A DNA stretch of 64,000 nt from Bacillus sp. CHD6a (lineage in GTDB: Bacteria > Bacillota > Bacilli > Bacillales > Bacillaceae_I): assembly GCF_001293645.1 (NCBI RefSeq), contig NZ_LBMD01000011.1, positions 152,719 through 216,718 on the forward strand. Reading direction: 5' to 3'. Below are positions 61,739-64,000 of the stretch, piece after piece (within the stretch, counting starts at the first letter, position 1; every line of letters starts with the position of its first letter). Under the pieces are notes generated by a model. The model was not told the origin of the DNA. It worked only from the letters and a program-made list of their open reading frames with translations, and ran no database searches. A program made the translations under genes and the position numbers.

Positions 61739-62635
61739 TTGACTAAGTGGTTTAATCCATACGTGGCTCTCGCGGTGGGAGTAATTTCTGTATCTACATC
61801 CGCCATTTTTGTAAAACTAGCGGATGCCCCTGCTGAAGTAATCGCCTTCTACCGGTTACTATTCTCCGTGATAATACTACTACCCATATTTCTATATAAA
61901 TATGTTGGAGAATTAAAGCATATTTCGAAGAGGGATTGGCTCTTCTCGGTGTTGGCAGGTATGTTCCTAGCGTTTCATTTTATTCTATGGTTTGAATCTT
62001 TAAATTATACCAGTGTAGCAAGTTCAACAGTTCTCGTAACCCTCCAACCTTTGTTTGCATTCATTGGAACGTATTTGTTTTTCCAAGAAAGACTAAGTAG
62101 TAAAGCTATTGTAAGTGGATTGATGGCAATAGTAGGGAGCGTGATAATCAGCTGGGGTGATTTTAAGATTAGTGGGATGGCTTTATTTGGGGATATACTC
62201 GCTTTGGTGGCATGTGCACTTGTAACAGCTTACTTATTGTTCGGACAGGACGTCAGAAAAAGACTATCATTGATTACCTATACGTTTATCGTTTATGGTT
62301 TCAGCTGCGTTACCTTGTTTTTGTATGTACTAGTTTCGGGAGAACCACTTACAGGGTATTCCTCTACAGATTGGTTTTGGTTCATTCTGCTTGCCATTAT
62401 TCCAACTTTACTTGGCCATTCTTTTTTCAATTGGGCTGTTAAATACATCAGCACAAATGTTATCTCAATGAGTATTTTATTTGAACCGATTGGTGCAGCA
62501 GTACTCGCTTATTTTATCCTACATGAGATGCTGACTTGGACTCAATTGATTGGAGGGCTGCTTGTGATGCTTAGTGTGGGGTATTTCTTAAAGGATAACC
62601 GCAAGAAACAATCAAAACTAAAAGCCGACATATAG
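61739..62635 (+). CDS. EamA-family (DMT) transporter
   Basis: 298 aa, ten spans in two EamA repeats (VGVISVSTSAIFVKLADAPA at the start, SVASSTVLVTLQPLFAFIGT, then FEPIGAAVLAYFILHE). TTG start after GGGTGAAGG. It is distinct from the EamA protein at 59730. Substrate unknown. Confidence 0.93.
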   Translation: MTKWFNPYVALAVGVISVSTSAIFVKLADAPAEVIAFYRLLFSVIILLPIFLYKYVGELKHISKRDWLFSVLAGMFLAFHFILWFESLNYTSVASSTVLVTLQPLFAFIGTYLFFQERLSSKAIVSGLMAIVGSVIISWGDFKISGMALFGDILALVACALVTAYLLFGQDVRKRLSLITYTFIVYGFSCVTLFLYVLVSGEPLTGYSSTDWFWFILLAIIPTLLGHSFFNWAVKYISTNVISMSILFEPIGAAVLAYFILHEMLTWTQLIGGLLVMLSVGYFLKDNRKKQSKLKADI

Positions 62636-62642
62636 TCGGCTC
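62623..62642 (+). terminator. Hairpin at the end of the EamA gene
   Basis: AGCCGAC / GTCGGCT with loop ATATA, including the stop codon. No T tract follows, so terminator activity is uncertain. Confidence 0.55.
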
Positions 62643-62661
62643 TATCTATTATATGTATTAT

Positions 62662-62844
62662 TCATTGGAGTCTGGTGGCCATCATTGCAAAAAACATTCC
62701 AAGTGTAAGGCTCACAATGAACCCTTCTCCGCGTACTTTTCCTTCTTCATCACTTATACGCAACCCTTCAAAATATGCAAACAGTAATAAGCCAATTGAA
62801 GTCAGTAATGCTACAATAAATGCTGCGTATTTTACTAGATCCAT
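62662..62844 (-). CDS. Small two-span membrane protein
   Basis: 60 aa with two hydrophobic helices (YAAFIVALLTSIGLLLFAYF and GFIVSLTLGMFFAMMAT) joined by a charged loop RISDEEGKVRGEG. ATG is preceded by TAGGAGG with seven-base spacing. Unknown family. Confidence 0.75.
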   Translation of the reverse strand: MDLVKYAAFIVALLTSIGLLLFAYFEGLRISDEEGKVRGEGFIVSLTLGMFFAMMATRLQ

Positions 62845-62920
62845 ATCTAATCCTCCTATTTCACTTATTACTAGATTGTATGAGAGACTTTAATAGAACA
62901 TTCTATTATTTTTCGTAGAA

Positions 62921-62946
62921 AAAAAGCTGACCATAGAGGCCAGCTT
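62921..62946 (-). terminator. Terminator of thiT
   Basis: On the minus strand: stem AAGCTGGCC / GGTCAGCTT with loop TCTAT, followed by T residues. It overlaps the end of thiT. Confidence 0.88.
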
Positions 62947-63532
62947 AAACGATGGAATTATTAAATGTAAATATACGAGGAACGGTTTTAATCAAAAGTA
63001 CTGTTACAATTGTTGAGATTATGAAGCTCGGAAGCATAAATGACCCGTTATACAATAATGAATAAACCCATACCGCTTGTCCTTCAGGAGCTAAATAGCC
63101 AAAGTAGATTATACCTGCAGCGTAATGGGCCAAAAATCTAAGAAGGCAACCTAGAAAAGAAGCAATACCGACATACAATACTAGCTTCTTTATGTTATCT
63201 TCCCTAGCAGTTGTTGCTACTTGCTTAGCTACTACACCAGCAAAACCTAATGCAGAAAAAGCTACTATATAATCCAGAAAAATTTGTACCGGATCTATTC
63301 CGAACATTTGACCTGTAACAATCTGGAGTAGACCAAGAATAAAACCGGATAAAATACCTCCTTTTATCCCCCAGCGAAAAGCCATGATAAATACCGGGAC
63401 CATAGAAATAGTGATGGAACCACCTTGTGCCCAAATCTTTAGAGATAATACACCTGCTAATAAATCAAGCAAATAACCAAGCGCCCCAAAAATTGCAACT
63501 TCAACTAAGAACAATGTGTTATTTTTCTTCAT
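62945..63532 (-). CDS. thiT: Energy-coupled thiamine transporter ThiT
   Basis: 195 aa S component of an ECF importer with six spans. The opening EVAIFGALGYLLDLLAG, the LKIWAQGGSITISMVPVFIM stretch with the conserved Trp and Gly pair that binds thiamine, and FLAHYAAGIIYFG agree with ThiT/YuaJ. It works with the general EcfA/EcfT module. ATG 63532 is six bases after AAGGGGG. It is controlled by the TPP riboswitch upstream. Confidence 0.95.
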   Translation of the reverse strand: MKKNNTLFLVEVAIFGALGYLLDLLAGVLSLKIWAQGGSITISMVPVFIMAFRWGIKGGILSGFILGLLQIVTGQMFGIDPVQIFLDYIVAFSALGFAGVVAKQVATTAREDNIKKLVLYVGIASFLGCLLRFLAHYAAGIIYFGYLAPEGQAVWVYSLLYNGSFMLPSFIISTIVTVLLIKTVPRIFTFNNSIV

Positions 63533-63553
63533 AAATATCCCCCTTAACATAAT

Positions 63554-63588
63554 AAAAAAAAGCGATAAAGGGGGCCCCTTTATCGCTT
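63554..63588 (-). terminator. Riboswitch-controlled intrinsic terminator
   Basis: Minus strand stem AGCGATAAAGGGG / CCCCTTTATCGCT followed by seven T residues, between the TPP aptamer and the thiT start: the expression platform. Confidence 0.92.
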
Positions 63589-63611
63589 AATTAAAATAAG
63601 TAATAAATCCG

Positions 63612-63697
63612 CCACATCCCTACGATAGTGCTAACTAACAGGTTCAAAGGGTCAGAACATCAAATTCACTCTCAGCCCTAAAGGCTCCCCTCGTGGA
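63612..63697 (-). ncRNA. TPP riboswitch (THI element)
   Basis: On the minus strand the conserved order is present: GAGGGGAGCC, GGGCTGAGAG, then ACCCTTTGAACCTG and CGTAGGGA. These are the thi-box landmarks that bind the pyrimidine and pyrophosphate of TPP. It lies about 80 bp upstream of thiT; ligand binding should favour the terminator. Confidence 0.95.
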
Positions 63698-63837
63698 AAA
63701 GAATTAAATTGTCTCTCTTCATCATACATAAACCACAAGAAAACGACAAGTTTCTTCCTTACTTAACAATAATAGCAGAGCGATGTTGAGTATATTCTAT
63801 TAGTAGAAGATTAATTAAAAAATATTTAGAAAAAGTA

Positions 63838-63866
63838 TTGCAATATAGTTGTAGAGGTGGTATATT
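63838..63866 (+). promoter_or_regulatory. Strong sigma-A promoter, upstream one of a tandem pair
   Basis: TTGCAA (63838-63843), 17-bp spacer, TATATT (63861-63866), reading out of the right edge of the window. Confidence 0.75.
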
Positions 63867-63932
63867 TAATTTCGTCGCTGCGAGGGCAGAGACAAGATGT
63901 GAAAATGCTACTTCAAAAAAATAAAAAACAGC

Positions 63933-63961
63933 TTGACTTTAAAACGACAAGTTGTTATGAT
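63933..63961 (+). promoter_or_regulatory. Strong sigma-A promoter, downstream one of a tandem pair
   Basis: TTGACT (63933-63938), 17-bp spacer, TATGAT (63956-63961), with an A-rich upstream region (CAAAAAAATAAAAAACAG). It is 95 bp after the first promoter. No coding frame starts before the window ends; an rRNA operon leader is likely. Confidence 0.8.
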
Positions 63962-64000
63962 TAGGAAGTCGCTTTTGAGCGAATCTTGTAAGAAAATGAT

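Overview
The window is chromosomal DNA from a low-GC, endospore-forming Firmicute of the Bacillus group (Bacillaceae). The evidence is AGGAGG-type ribosome binding sites with frequent TTG and GTG starts, spore genes (H-type SASP, Sda, KapB/KapD, CotA-type oxidase, BclB-type collagen-like protein), and long synteny with the kapD-patB-yugE-yugF-alaRT-yugI-yuzA-yugJ-mrp-pgi-yugN-yugO region of Bacillus subtilis. It is not B. subtilis itself: it adds a class IV PHA locus, a beta-glucan cluster and many copies of intergenic repeats.

Layout. 1-7.7 kb: a beta-glucan utilisation cluster (two ABC sugar permeases, GH1 beta-glucosidase, GH30 hydrolase, secreted GH16 laminarinase with four carbohydrate-binding modules). 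7.8-12.5 kb: small housekeeping genes (SDR, SIMPL protein, thioesterase, AlkD-like repair protein, YuxJ-like MFS). 12.6-34.4 kb: the yug-like backbone with KapD/KapB, a cyclophilin lipoprotein, a Cu/Zn-SOD-like lipoprotein, PatB, YugE, YugF, AlaR/AlaT, YugI, YuzA, YugJ, the seven-gene Mrp Na+/H+ antiporter operon, Pgi, YugN, and the potassium channel YugO preceded by a Mistic (MstX) homologue. 34.5-44.9 kb: SASP-H, a DAACS symporter, a cold-shock protein, phaB-phaR-phaC, a PAS-GAF histidine kinase with a LytTR regulator, a 45-codon sda gene and a small coupled gene group. 45-53.5 kb: metallophosphoesterase, DbpA helicase, YjiH-like membrane protein, a cotA-type laccase gene interrupted by an in-frame stop, a repetitive protein, intracellular subtilisin and a BclB-like protein. 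53.6-57.4 kb: the Lia cell-envelope stress system split into liaI-like/liaH and liaF-liaS-liaR units. 57.7-63.7 kb: glutaredoxin-like protein, TRM11-like methyltransferase, amidase lipoprotein, two EamA transporters, tRNA-Ala(GGC), MgtC protein, and thiT under a TPP riboswitch. The last 170 bases hold two strong promoters 95 bp apart, resembling a Bacillus rRNA operon start.

The most unusual non-coding signal is a family of about ten imperfectly palindromic intergenic repeats (GCTGTTGATT ... AATCAACAGC). Several are nested inside each other at the same relative position, flanked by 7-8 bp direct repeats, which looks like target-site duplication by a small mobile element that prefers its own relatives. 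Two of these elements lie beside, or inside, separate arrays of degenerate 21-bp tandem repeats. The most unusual coding observation is the cotA nonsense codon. All identifications come from reading motifs and from remembered families; no database search was run.
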